A stretch of DNA of 64,000 nt, from the NCBI GenBank assembly GCA_947247005.1, contig OX365955.1, positions 14,427,322 through 14,491,321 on the forward strand, written 5' to 3'. The notes under the pieces are model-generated. The model saw only the letters and a program-made list of their open reading frames with translations, made no database searches and was not told the origin of the DNA. The position numbers and the translations under genes are program-made. This document shows, piece by piece, positions 23,164 through 35,600 of this stretch. How positions within the stretch are numbered: the stretch's first letter is position 1; each line of letters begins with the position of its first letter. This DNA is from Spisula solida. Its lineage: Eukaryota; Mollusca; Bivalvia; Venerida; Mactridae.

Positions 23164-24187
23164 CGAGGGTTGATCGGGAAGTTCGTGTAATTTTGTTGTG
23201 AATCGTGTTGTTTTGCACTTAAGGAATAATAAATAATATCATAACAATCTTGTATGCATTATCAAACTCTCTTATAAAAATGAGAAAAATATATCAAACA
23301 GTTACATAGTTACGACGATTTCTAAACATCCACTATGCATAGACGCCACACACTAGAAAACTAAACGACGTCACATAACGTCAAATGACATGTAGGGTCA
23401 ATGTATGGAGCACTTGTCCCACGAAGTGACACGAATATCTGATTTTCCGCATACCTAGCTCTTTCGGACAGATCCCATACATAGTTAAAGGAGATTTCTC
23501 GAGCTCGCTGACTATCAGTCTAAAGGTTTTACGTCTGTCTTTTCGGGTGATTCCGCGCACTTTTCACGTACACACGGAATCACTGTCGATGGCAACCTTT
23601 CTCTATTGTTGACTTCAATTGACCTTCTGTGCATTTTGAATCGTCTGTGTTGTATGTTGGTAACTGCCGGGCTATACGCTTTTAAATTGTCGAACATTTT
23701 CATCTTTTCATTGGTTTCAGTCAGTGTTTGTTTCACATTCCCATGCAACATTCTGTAAAGCGCATCAATTCAATGTCATCTCTTTGACGTCGTGACGTTG
23801 TTTCCGTTTCATTATCAGTATAGATAAACACAGTGCTAATTTGATAGCGAATGTAGTAAACAACATCATATTCTATGGAAATGACCCTATGACGTTGACG
23901 TATGATGTGTTATATTTGCGTGAATTTTAGTCACACATAAGACTTTAAAAACGGCATTGTTTCAGGAGAACGAAAGATGAAAAATGTCTTAATTTTGGTG
24001 TGCTGCAACCACGTGTAGTAGCGTTGCCAAGGGTACCGTTAATTGGCGCATAAGTTGGTGGATTTTTATTCCGTTCTATATTTCAACTTCAATCATGTTG
24101 ATCATCCTGATAGTGAAGTTTCATCAATATTTAACTAAAAATGAATAATTTATAAGCAAATTACACGAACTTCGCGATCTACCCTCG
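23164..24187. mobile_element. Mariner-like element, internally deleted
   Basis: The left end is CGAGGGTTGATCGGGAAGTT (then CGTGTAAT) and the right end, in reverse, is CGAGGGTAGATCGCGAAGTT (then CGTGTAAT). That is about 30 bp of inverted repeat with TA on both sides. The length of 1,024 bp is shorter than a full mariner (about 1.3 kb). I could not recognise a transposase with confidence. Confidence 0.85.
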
Positions 24188-24607
24188 TATGTAACTGAAA
24201 AGTGTATGATACAATTTGAATACTTGAAATTATTTAAGGAATGAAAAACGCACATGTTTTGGAGAATGGGTGACATTTTAAGAATCGCTACCAAACATTT
24301 ATCTCTTAACCTATACTGGCAATCTATACATCATTTTTTAGGTTGAATGTTGAACTTCGTTATGGTAACTTCATTATTTGATTGCCTGGTCATCTAAATT
24401 TGCAATAAAAAACTTTATGCCATAAACCTTTTGTTTTTTTGGGGTAACGTATGTTTTCCCATATTTATCTTCTTTAACATTGCATTTTGGCATTGAAATT
24501 CTATCAGTTTGCAGCTACTAGTTTACACTCTTGAATAACATATGCAAACTTGGAATTATTAAGTAGCATATTGGTACAATTTATCTTTAAAAATTACAAT
24601 TTTTATT

Positions 24608-26361
24608 AGCTCACCTGAGCACGAAGTGCTCACTGGTGAGCTTTTAGGATAGGTGGCTGTCCGGCGTCCGTCGTCGTCAATCGTCGTCTGTCGTCGTCCG
24701 TCGTCCGTCAACAATTCCTTTAAATGACTTCTTCTCCTAAACCAATTGATGGAATTTAACCAAATTTCACAGGAATGATCCTTGGGTGGTCCTCTTTCAA
24801 AGTTGTTCAAATGGTTCTGGTTAATTTATTAATTAGGTCACAGGAGCTAAAAATAGATTTTAAAAGTGAAAACTTAAAAAATCTTCTTCTCTGAAACCAC
24901 AGGGCCTACAGCTTTGATATTTTGCATGAAGCTTCATCATGAGATCCTCTACAAAGATTGTTAAAATTTTGCCCCTGGGGTCAAAACTGCACCCGTCCCG
25001 GGGGTCACTTGTTTTGCAATAGAGTTATAGAGAAAAATCTTTGAAAATCTTTTCCTCTGAAACCACAAGACCTACAACTTTGATATTTTGCATGTAACAT
25101 CATAATTATTGGGATCCTCTAACAAGATTGTACAAATTTTACCCCCATGGGGTTAAAATAGCCCCCTACCCCAGTCACTATGTTATTGTAGAAAACTTTG
25201 AAAATCTTCTCTTATACCACAATGCAGACTCCCACTGACCTCACCTTTAGATAAGAAATAATGTTGGATATTTCTTTCTTGCTGACATTAATGACTTTTC
25301 AATGAGATATACTAAACCCTGACTCTGGTATCTGAATTCAAACATGTGTAGACCATCTGGTCATTTGTTCAGTCAGTAGGAGAAGTTTATTGTGTGTTCA
25401 GCTAGTTAATGGTCAGTTATGTCACCTTACAGTTATGCTAGCATATCAGGTTACATGAGCCTGCCAGGTATTACAAGACTAGATAATCAGGCCCAAAATA
25501 AAATGTAGCTATACATGGAAGAAGTTGATTTATTTGATAAAATATTAAGCAAATTGCTTTATATTTAGATCATCTAACAAATCATTAATGAAAATTATAC
25601 AATTGTAGTCAATTAAGAAAATTGTATGTTTTACAGTATCAAGCTTGTACCATGTTTGTTAAGCAACCGTTGTCTTATAATTATAATCAATTTGATTATT
25701 TCAATCCATTATTTCACAAAATATCATGCCCATAAAGTGTATATATTTGCATACAAGTTAGTTGTGTTTTATATTCTTCCACCAAATATATCCCTCAATC
25801 TAAGGCTAACCTTAATAAATTCTTTGGTTGGAGTTACTCTATCTACTCACGAAAATCCCAGCAACATATTTGGCCTTCAGGAGACATTTTTTACTTTAAT
25901 GAGATTATTAAGTGTTCGTAAAAAATAATTAAAAACATTCCCTACTTACCTACCCGCCTAAACATTTCTGTGTAACTCCAAACAAAGAATTTTTTAAGGT
26001 CAGTCTGAGATATTTGGGGTAAATTGCTTTCTACATGTCAGCTGTCTGGTACACTAAATGGTTTCAGATCAATAACTCGAGAACAGTTTGGCCTAAGATC
26101 ATCAAACTTTGCTTTGAGGTTGGTTATCATCAATAGATGACCCCTATAATGTTTTTTGAGGTCATTAAATAAACAGATAAGGTCATTAACCTTAAACATA
26201 ATTATCATAGAGGCATATCCTACTATTCCGGTATAATCCGAGAATCAGGATTAGCTGCACTAAAAAAAATGAACTTCTATGTAGAAAAAGTTCATTTCTC
26301 GACTTAACATCACTCGAATATTACTCAGGTGAGCGATCCAGGGCCTTCTGGGCCCTCTTGT
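24608..26361 (+). mobile_element. Hairpin-capped non-autonomous element (AGCTCACC family), complete
   Basis: It starts with a hairpin AGCTCACCTGAGCAC-GAA-GTGCTCACTGGTGAGCT (24608-24642), continues with CCGTCGTCGTC runs, contains diverged internal repeats (CTGAAACCACAGGGCCTACA near 24890, again near 25058) and ends in GTGAGCGATCCAGGGCCTTC TGGGCCCTCTTGT, a second hairpin. The same architecture occurs at 43149-44281. Two capping hairpins, a tandem-repeat core and T-rich flanks without a clear duplication fit a Helentron-like or pearl-like bivalve element. The class is an inference. Confidence 0.75.
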
Positions 26362-26657
26362 TTTTATTTTGGGGGTAACGTATTTTAAAGCGTGGTAAGG
26401 GAGAAAAGCCCCACTGGCCAGTTGCAAACTTTATGCCAAAATGTTCGCCAGACCTTGGGGTTTCAAAAAATTATGGTCCACAAAATTCCCCCTAGGGGGG
26501 AGCAAAACCCCCTCTGGCTCACGGTCTAAACATTTTAATATACATGTTCCAGCGAAGGAAATATATGAAAGCACATAATGTCAACATCTTACATAACAGT
26601 ATAGAATAAAGGTTACACGTCTTCATTCGTCAATTGATACAAATAAACCTTCGAAAC

Positions 26658-26687
26658 AATGAGAAATAGCACGGTGCTATTCTCATT
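26658..26687. repeat. 30-bp near-perfect palindrome
   Basis: AATGAGAAATAGCAC faces GTGCTATTCTCATT, a stem of about 14 bp with one bulged A and essentially no loop. Context is intronic. Confidence 0.7.
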
Positions 26688-26911
26688 CCGAGTCAAAATA
26701 GAACTAAACGAAGAAAACGGTCAATTAAATATTTTGTCTTTTTAATAAAATAAAAAAGTATGGATGTCCCGTTTTCCTTAATTTATTAGGCCCAGCCTTT
26801 TTGGTACGTTTCGACGTCTATGTACATAAGGAGTCGTACATTTAATGTAAATTCCGCGTAAATAACGTCACGCTGCGCGTGCGCATGATCGCAGGGCGAT
26901 TATTGATCCCC

Positions 26912-26960
26912 GGGGATATTATCAGTTTTCAACATTTTGATGATAATATCCCCGGCGGGG
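26912..26960. repeat. Hairpin CCGGGGATATTATC ... GATAATATCCCCGG
   Basis: A perfect 14-bp stem encloses an 18-20 nt loop (AGTTTTCAACATTTTGAT). The arm sequence recurs at about 19733. It may be the end of a foldback element. Confidence 0.8.
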
Positions 26961-27466
26961 CGATAATACAGATTTTGTCAACCCAAAAATGTTACTATAT
27001 ATAGTAACAGGTGTATTAAATCAAATTAACAATTTAAAAATGCAGAAAAAGCATGTCAGTAGAAGACCGACTTTAAAATTATCTATGTCTAAAAGTCGTT
27101 TTATACATATTAATGGAAAATAGAAGCGTCCAAGTGAGCCAGATCGAGTCCATTAAATCTTAATCATATTTGGGAAACAACGGGAGGTAGTACATTTTAT
27201 GACACGTGTTTCCTGTTAATTGCTTTGTCACCAATTAGACCGACTCGCAATAAACACCAACGTTATGAAAACAGTAAACACTGTTGTCGAGAACAATGAA
27301 CACTTTGATTTTATCAAGATTGCCGGTAAATTGGACCTCAAAGCCGGTGAGCCTGTAATCACATCAGATTGCTGGTAGTTACCGGCTCAATGCCTGAGAA
27401 ATGGCAGGCCTGAAAGTAGTTAACATGTTTCACCCTTGGGGAGCATGGATACATGCAATGTTAACA

Positions 27467-27723
27467 GTTCGCTGGCTTAGAAATAGAATGTCGTAAGTAC
27501 TACTTATGACCTTCTAAGACTCATGCATATTTGAAATCAGCATCTCATGGCGCTTCTTATAAGCCTATTTTCATGAAAATCGGAAGTGGTCATGTTGGCC
27601 AAACTTAAATTTAAAAGGATGTTTTTCCATAAGTAAAGAGTAGTTTTCAGACAGTTTTTATTGTTTTCTCAAAATATCATTGATTTTGTACTTACAACCT
27701 TCTAATTCTAAGCCTGCGAGTTA
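27467..27723. mobile_element. Short MITE with CTGGCTTAGAA / TTCTAAGCC ends
   Basis: TTCGCTGGCTTAGAAATAGA at the left faces TCTAATTCTAAGCCTGCGAG at the right. GTCGTAAGTAC and GTACTTACAACC lie just inside each end. Relatives, one inverted, are at 17343-17660 and about 53130-53320. Confidence 0.7.
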
Positions 27724-27878
27724 GTCAGATGGGAATTTGTACGTAAAGCTGGAATAATTTAGAGTCTTAGAAAATCAGTCATCTGATTGGATGATATTTG
27801 CCAGAGTTGTGAGAGACATATGTTGATGTATCAAAAACCCTTCTAATTTACTGGTACTTTCTCTCTCTTACATTGTAG

Positions 27879-27933
27879 GTTTTTACGTAGCCTGGGGCCG
27901 ATGATTACCCATCTTAGAAAACGAGACATAAAG
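27879..27933 (+). CDS. Exon F of the unrecognised gene
   Basis: A 55-nt exon, TTACATTGTAG|GTTTTT to ATAAAG|GTAATG, phase 2 in and phase 0 out. The junction codon is Met, followed by FLRSLGPMITHLRKRDIK. It joins exon G in phase 0. Support is splice sites plus frame continuity over a 10.9-kb intron on the left and a 4.7-kb intron on the right. Confidence 0.65.
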
Positions 27934-28152
27934 GTAATGTTTGAATTGGTATTCTTACCTTCTACTTTCATTACAAGCTATGCAACCTCTTCAGAACATG
28001 AATTCCTGTTGTTGTTGTTCTTTGAGATTTGTTTTTACTGCTAGGAAAAGTATTGATAATTCTCTAATGTGCTGACCAATAAGGCTGCTGTGACAAGGTT
28101 GTGTACCGCCATGTAACGCAAGAAGTTCTCTTAAATACTGAATATGATTTTT

Positions 28153-29146
28153 AGCTCATCTGATTTTTAAAAAAAGATGAGTTATTGTCATCACTTGATC
28201 GTCGTCGGCATCAGCGTTGCATGGTTAAGTTTTGTGTTTAGGTAAACTTTTTTCATAAACTATCAAAGCTATTGCTTGGAAACTTGCCACACTTGTTCAC
28301 CATCAATACCTGAGCCTGTAAAGCAAGACCCATAACTCTGATCTGCCCCTTATTAGACTTAGAAAATTCCTTGGTTAAGTTTTGTGTTTAGGTCCACTAT
28401 GTGGGCTATTGCTTTGAAACTTTCAACACTTGTTCACCATCAATACCTGACTATGTCAAGCAAGAACTGTAACTCTGATCTGCATTTTGTGTGAGTTATT
28501 GCCCCTTTTTGGACTCAGAAAATTCCTTGGTTAAGTTTTGTGTTTAGGTCCATTTTTCTCATACACTATGTGGGATATTGCTTTGAAACTTTCAACACTT
28601 GTTCACCATCAATACCTGACCATGTCAAACTAGGACCATAACTCTGATCTGCATTTTGTGTGAGTTATTGCCCCTTTTTGGACTTAGAAAATTCCTTGGT
28701 TAAGTTTTGTGTTTAGGTCCACTTTTCTCATACACTATGTGGGATATTGCTTTCAAACTTTCAACACCTGTTCACCATCAATACCTGACCATGTCAAGCA
28801 TAAACCATTACTCTGATCTGTATTTTGCACGAGTTATTGCCCTTTTTTGGACTTAGTTAATTCCTTGGTTAAGTTTTGTGTTTAGATCCACTTTTCTCAT
28901 ACACTATGTGGGCTATTGCTTTGAAACTTTCAACACTTATTCACCATCAATACCTGACCATGTCAAGCATGACCCATAACTCTGATCAGCATTTTGCAAG
29001 AGTTATCACCCCTTTATCACCACCAATGCCTCACTTTTTTAAGCAAGACTCATAATACTGCTCTACTTTATGCAAGGGAAATGGGCCTTTTTTTACAGTG
29101 ACAATGATCAGATGAGCTTCTGCACCCGCAATGCGGTGCTCTTGTT
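28153..29146 (+). mobile_element. Hairpin-capped element, AGCTCATC subfamily
   Basis: It begins AGCTCATCTG...AGATGAGTTATTG and ends GATGAGCTTCTGCACCCGCA ATGCGGTGCTCTTGTT, with a hairpin at each end. The core has about five units of roughly 150-170 bp (GGTTAAGTTTTGTGTTTAGG ... CACTTGTTCACCATCAATAC ... GAGTTATTGCCCCTTTTTGG). The same subfamily lies in opposite orientation at 58262-59612. Confidence 0.8.
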
Positions 29147-29245
29147 ATAAGTTGTCAGAGCTTGTTTTCATATTTAATGAACAATATATAAACAAATTAT
29201 TACTGGTAGGTTATATATATATATAATATAGAAACACATTCAGTA

Positions 29246-29345
29246 GGGCTGTTGCGAGTATTCAGGTACTCGGATATCCACGAGTTGGGCTAGAAAATCG
29301 AGTGCGAGTATTCGTCATCCCTGAGATCGTTGGATCGCGATCTTT
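29246..29345. mobile_element. Possible hAT-type left end (CAGTAGGGCTGTTGCGAG)
   Basis: CAGTAGGGCTGTTGCGAGTATTC resembles the TAGGGCTGCGTATCGG end of the hAT-like MITE at 62973. No matching right end was found nearby, so this is at most a fragment. Confidence 0.3.
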
Positions 29346-29667
29346 GATATAAATACATACTCTATACAAATGGCTCTTAAATGAGACACCAGAAGTTTAT
29401 AGGGTAACTTTGGGACAAAATACTGACAGTAAACAAGACTGTGATAATCTTTAATTTGCAATTCGAAAGTAAACTTGTACTATTAGTGAAGCTAGCAACA
29501 TCATTGAATTCGAATAAATTATGGTCGGACAAAGTCTCGTTTATTAAAGTTACTACCGGTACCTAGAAATGAAACATGAATTCCTTATCATCAATTAAAT
29601 TGTTTACGTCATATCTTGATAATTAAGTACATTTAGTTCATGTCAATAAATATTATATTTAAGAAAT

Positions 29668-29834
29668 AAAAATCTGTTCGCGTATTTTGTCGGTGAATAA
29701 AACATGGCCAGGAGTTTGGATGAGGAAAAATTAAATCACGAGTGCGTAGCACGAGTGATTTAATTTTCCGCATCCGAACGAGTGCCCGTGTTTTATTCAC
29801 CGACAAAATACAAGAACAGAGTTTTTATTTCGAT
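29668..29834. repeat. Long imperfect palindrome (arms about 80 bp)
   Basis: AAAAATCTGTTC...TATTTTGTCGGTGAATAAAACA on the left faces TGTTTTATTCACCGACAAAATA...GAACAGAGTTTTTAT on the right. At the centre, GAAAAATTAAATCACGAGTG faces CGAGTGATTTAATTTTCC around GCGTAGCA. Virtually the whole 165 bp can fold back. Confidence 0.9.
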
Positions 29835-30489
29835 TCTAAACACGATTATATCCCGCACTATTTAACTGCGCGCATTCCATTTTCACCCATTTGACATTGA
29901 ACATAATTCCACGCTGAAATTGAGTGTCTTATGAGCTGGTACAATTACCTCCCTCGTTAATGAAAACGACCTTCGTAATTTTCTGAAGGAAATAACACAT
30001 TTTAAACATTTAAACAATTTTAATTACACGAGTAGATAGGGTATCTATTTCATGAAATGAAAAATATAAATGAATTGATAATCAGAAACTTAGTTTCGAG
30101 ACTATATTGGAGTTTCTAAAAATAGATGCGTCATAGCTGTAACACTGGTTTCTCGTGCAACTCGTCTTGTTGGCGACTCGTGGAAGTTTTTGCGACAAAG
30201 TTTACGTTCATTCATTCATAAATATGTCACGTGGTACGGGGCGTAAATAGTAACAGCCAATTTGATAGGTATGTTTTATGGGGGTAATAAAACATGCTCT
30301 TGTCTACTCTTTGTTTTATTAATGGATTAATCCGCAGATCGTGTTAGGATGTCAATTAGATCACGCCATACGACGAACTGTCTTCAATGCCTAAAGGAAC
30401 GTACCGAGTTCACATCGAAGGCATGGCATTACTTCGGTATTTTCATTCAGGATGATAAAAAGGCAGTATGCAAAAGCTTTCTAAATGTA

Positions 30490-31824
30490 CGAGGGTTGTT
30501 CAAATTGGAATGCAAGTGATGCTATATATTTCTTGTATCAATGAGTTTTTAAGAATAGTTAGCTGTATATCGAAGAACATTGAATTAGCTTTAAATTGAC
30601 ACCTCACATCTTAAAATCCGTTCAGTGTAGCTGTAACAATAGTTCTATTAACACTGTCTACTCGTGTATACTAATGCTTAAATTATTGGAGAAAAGTCAC
30701 TTTTTTCTGGCCAAATTCGGTCCTATCTAAGAATCGTTGTTTCTTTAATGCGGGAGCAAATACAATATTTTACATAACATGTTTGGTGAAATGTTGGCAT
30801 GTTATGTCTTTTTCATCAACTACTTGATAGTTTACGCAATTTAAAAGTGGTGTTATTTTATTTGGAAAGGAACCCCATGAACGCCATCCGAATACCGCAA
30901 TATACGATAAAAGGGTTGCGAAAATCATATTTGTTTTGGAAACTGGTGGAATGTTTACAATTAGGCAAGTAGCTCATTGTGTTGGCACATCATTAGGAGC
31001 TATTCATACAATTATCAAGCATATTACAAAAATTAGGACGATAAGTATACTTTGGATACCCCTATCTGCTTAGAGACGCCAGCACACATGCCCTTGCAAA
31101 CTGTCCACAAAATAGTTGAAACCAGTTTCTAGATAAAAAAAAGTCGACCGTTTGCAAATGTAATGACCATAAACGAGACACGGGTTCAATTTTTCATCCA
31201 TGCGACAGATCCTTAAACAAATATGGGCCAGCAAAGACAGAACAAAAGTATGCATTGCAAAACAGATCACGTGCGCCAGTAGAAAAGTACACCTTTATCT
31301 ATATAAACCAGGTTTCTACCATTAAATTTGATGTATAAAATAGACAATGGGTAAATGCCAAGCTTGAAAAAGTAAAATTCCTTCAGAAATTGAGGAAATA
31401 CTCCGACAATCGCTCTCAAACCACATGTTTGAAGGATGACATGCTATTGCAGAGCAATGGGTCTCCACCTGCAGCAGCCATTAACGCGACTTTCTGAGAA
31501 GCGTGAAGGTTCTTGAGCTTTCCGACCATCCTGATTTGTCAAGCAATGTCCATTGTGATCTGTATTTGTTTCAAACGACTCTAAAATTGCAATGTCGGAA
31601 GAAATATCAGATACGCTAAAATCTCGGTTTGGCACGTGTCCAGTATATGCACAGTGACCCTATGAAAGATAATAAAATCGCATTTTAAAAATAGAATATC
31701 TGAATGAAACTTCGCGTATATACTGGAGATGAATACTGCAATAGGATCAAAGGCTAGTTTCAATAGAATCTATTAAGGAAAAAAATGTATGGGCTTAGTT
31801 GCATTCCAATTTGAACAGCCCTCG
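30490..31824 (+). pseudogene. Full-length but decayed mariner transposon
   Basis: The ends CGAGGGTTGTTCAAATTGGAATGCAA and (in reverse) CGAGGGCTGTTCAAATTGGA ATGCAA are flanked by TA (30488-30489, 31825-31826). The 1,335-bp length is normal for mariner. On the plus strand the remnant of the helix-turn-helix reads TIRQVAHCVGTSLGAIHTII near 30957-31020. Further on NETRVQFFIHATDP (near 31175) resembles the first catalytic region, and a C-terminal FEG...AIAEQWVSTC remnant lies near 31430. Several stop codons and frameshifts show it is inactive. Confidence 0.8.
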
Positions 31825-31859
31825 TATCACTAGCTAGTCAATGGAGTGAGAAGACAAAT

Positions 31860-32600
31860 TGTTGTTTGGTGTTATTTAACTTGTTTTTTGTCGCTATGTG
31901 ATTTCAGATTATCCGTTTTAAATGTCTCCATGCATCCTTGTACATGAAAGTACATTAGTGATTCACAAAGTAAAAATGATGTAATTAAAGTAAAAGGTCT
32001 CTATGGCAGTATTTATTTTCATGACATATGTAACTGCTGATTCGTGGTTCTATCTGTGAATCGCTCACCCCGAATTGTGGATCGAATCGAATCAGCACTT
32101 ACCTGACGATCCACAGCACATCCAGCAGCTTAACCTGTATACACATGCAGAAAACAAAGGTGTGCTTGAATGTACGTTAAAGAACAGCTAAGCCAAATAA
32201 CGTAAAAATTGTTCTGTAGAAGAAAGTTACAGTGCAACGGTTACCATATCTTGTTGTATTGTCAAATGCAGGATATTGGCTACCGTATGTTAGAATGAAA
32301 ATAATAAATATGTTTCTGTTTTATCTATAATAAAGCATGAACACTATTTCCATGCATATATTAAATCACGAGTGACGCATCAGTACTTGTAATGATGTAA
32401 TCATTCTTTTTTTACAATTAAACACAGGAACATGTACATGTTTATCATTTCTTAAATATAAATGTACCATCAGGGAGAATTTTCGTAAACATGTGTAATT
32501 GACCACTTTAAGTATAACATTTCAGGTTGGATGATTTTTGTGAAAGTTATGACCCTTTGTAGGAGGTGTACATTTTTGTATTGAATCCTTGTAATTAAAG
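31860..32600. other. Intron sequence before exon G, no feature seen
   Basis: AT-rich intronic DNA without recognisable exon or element ends; it ends in the polypyrimidine tract TTCTTTTTTTTCAG that serves exon G. Confidence 0.4.
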
Positions 32601-32652
32601 GATGTTTCAGCTCAAGAGATGCATCAGTAAAAGGAAATTTCTTTTTTTTCAG

Positions 32653-35600
32653 ACGTATCTGATTTGTAGTACCGGTAATCCGGACAATGAGAAAACTCCA
32701 TCATCTGTTGCCTTGGTCATAGATAAAGCATCTGATGATTTCACCAAGAACTTGCTACTTGATGTTGCTGTGTCAGACTCTCCTGAACATAGCTTCACAC
32801 CCAATTTTGAAACTCCTGAATCCAACTCTCCAGAGAGGGGTCTTAGGGATCCAAATGACTCTTTGTTACTGAGTACTCCAATCATCGTTCCATCTACAAC
32901 TAATGTTTCTAACAAGTATGAGAAAAAGCCGGCTGGTTTTACTAAGAATATAGATAAGCAAGCATTAAGTGCACAGTGTTTTCCTTCTGGTGCGAGTCAG
33001 GTATCATCTTCTACTGCAATAGGTAAAGCTTCTGAAACCGGGAGGCAATATTCCGGTGATACAGCATCTCAGAGTCCTGAGAGAAAGCCCCTGGTAGATA
33101 TCCATGCATTAAGTGAACAATTTCAACCTACTACTGTAAGAGGTAAAGCACTTGAAACCAGGAGGCAATATTCCGATGACAAAGCATCTTCGGCTCCTGA
33201 GAGAAAACCCCTGGTAGATATCCATGCATTAAGTGAACGATTTCAACCTTCTACTGGAATAGGTAAAGCACTTGAAACCAGGACCCAATATTCTGATGAT
33301 GCAGCATCCCAGAGTCCTGAGAGATTACACCCTATACATAGCCATGAGTCAAGAGTACCAAGATTTTCTTCTAGTATGAGGCAAACCGCCTCTTCTGCAA
33401 AGCATGAAGCGCTTGATTTCAGGTGGCAACATTTCGATGTTACAGCACCTCTGAGTCATGACAAATTGTCTGCCTTAAATTATCCATCCTATTCTCGTAA
33501 TAATTCAGCCCCTTCCGGTATAGACTCGACACTTACACCTCCTAAAAGTTTGTCTGCTGTAACATCTGAAGGTAGCTTTAGAACTGCTAGGACATCTGTT
33601 AGTTCTGATCCAGATATTTATGTTGATGCAGAACTCCCTCCTACACCAGAGCTTAGTCCTGAATCTGACACCACTCCAAAAATTGATACAATATCGAAAT
33701 CACAAACAAAGACTGATGATGATCCAATAGGAAAAACTGATAATCCTGGTGAATCTTTAGAAAAGAATATCCCTGATGAAACTGTAGCTGAAGGCAAGGA
33801 AAAACATTCAAAGAAAAAATCTAGAATGAAAAATATTTTTTCATGGAGAAAATCTAAAGAGACACCTGACATTTCTTTGCCTCAAGTTTCAGAAGAGACC
33901 ACACATGATGTCAATGTTGATGCCTGCGTTTCTCTAGATAGCGGTGATGTTTCTAATGATCCAAAGCATGATGGTACTGGTGAGACAGTGTCTACTTCAG
34001 GATGTGGAAGTCCTGTAGAAATGGAACCTTCTGTTATGAAAACTCCGGAACAAAGAACAGTTACAGTATTAAAGTCTTTTTCAGAAACTGACACAGGTCT
34101 TACAGGTCATAAATCAGACACTCATTCTGTTTCTGGAATACCTCCTAAACCTGACACATTTTCTAAATCTGTTACATATTCTGGATCCGGTAAAAGTCCT
34201 GTTTCTGAACTAACTCCTACGTCTGAATCACAAACAAAGACTGATGATGATTGGATAGGAAAAACTGCTCCTACAAAATCAGATGATGATAATCCAGGTG
34301 AATCTACTAGTATAGTAAAGGAAATTCATGATGAAACTGTAGCTGATTGCAAGGACAAACATTCAAAGAAAAAATCTGGATTAAAAAAAATATTTTCATG
34401 GAGAAAATCTAAAGAGATACCAGACATTTCTTTGTCGCAAGTTTCAGAAGAAACCAAACAAGATGTCAAGGGTGATGCCAGCGTTTCTCTAGATAGCGGT
34501 GATGTTTCTAATGATCCAAAGGATGGTGGTACTAGTGAGACAGTATCTACTTCAGAGTGTGGCAGTCCTGTAGAAATGGAACCTTCTGTTATGAAAACTC
34601 CAGAACAAAGAACAGTTACAGTATTAAAGTCTTTTTCAGAAACTGACACAGGTCTTACAGGTCATAAATCAGACACTCATTCTGTTTCTGGAATACCTCC
34701 TAAACCTGACACATTTTCTAAATCTGTTACATATTCTGGATCCGGTAAAAGTCCTGTTTCTGAACTAACTCCTACGTCTGAATCACAAACAAAGACTGAT
34801 GATGATTGGATAGGAAAAACTGCTCCTACAAAATCAGATGATGATAATCCAGGTGAATCTACTAGTATAGTAAAGGAAATTCATGATGAAACTGTAGCTG
34901 ATTGCAAGGACAAACATTCAAAGAAAAAATCTGGATTAAAAAAAATATTTTCATGGAGAAAATCTAAAGAGATACCAGACATTTCTTTGTCGCAAGTTTC
35001 AGAAGAAACCAAACAAGATGTCAAGGGTGATGCCAGCGTTTCTCTAGATAGCGGTGATGTTTCTAATGATCCAAAGGATGGTGGTACTAGTGAGACAGTA
35101 TCTACTTCAGAGTGTGGCAGTCCTGTAGAAATGGAACCTTCTGTTATGAAAACTCCAGAACAAAGAACAGTTACAGTATTAAAGTCTTTTTCAGAAACTG
35201 ACACAGGTCTTACAGGTTATAAATCAGACACTCATTCTGTTTCTGGAATACCTCCTAAACCTGACACATTTTCTAAATCTGTTACATATTCTGGATCCGG
35301 TAAAAGTCCTGTTTCTGAACTAACTCCTACGTCTGAATCACAAACAAAGACTGATGATGATTGGATAGGAAAAACTGCTCCTACAAAATCAGATGATGAT
35401 AATCCAGGTGAATCTACTAGTATAGTAAAGGAAATTCATGATGAAACTGTAGCTGATTGCAAGGACAAACATTCAAAGAAAAAATCTGGATTAAAAAAAA
35501 TATTTTCATGGAGAAAATCTAAAGAGATACCAGACATTTCTTTGTCGCAAGTTTCAGAAGAAACCAAACAAGATGTCAAGGGTGATGCCAGCGTTTCTCT

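Noticed and set aside
32602..32652. Start of exon G at the ATG at 32602
   Set aside because: A polypyrimidine tract and AG directly precede 32653, whose phase matches exon F; the 17 codons before it look intronic.
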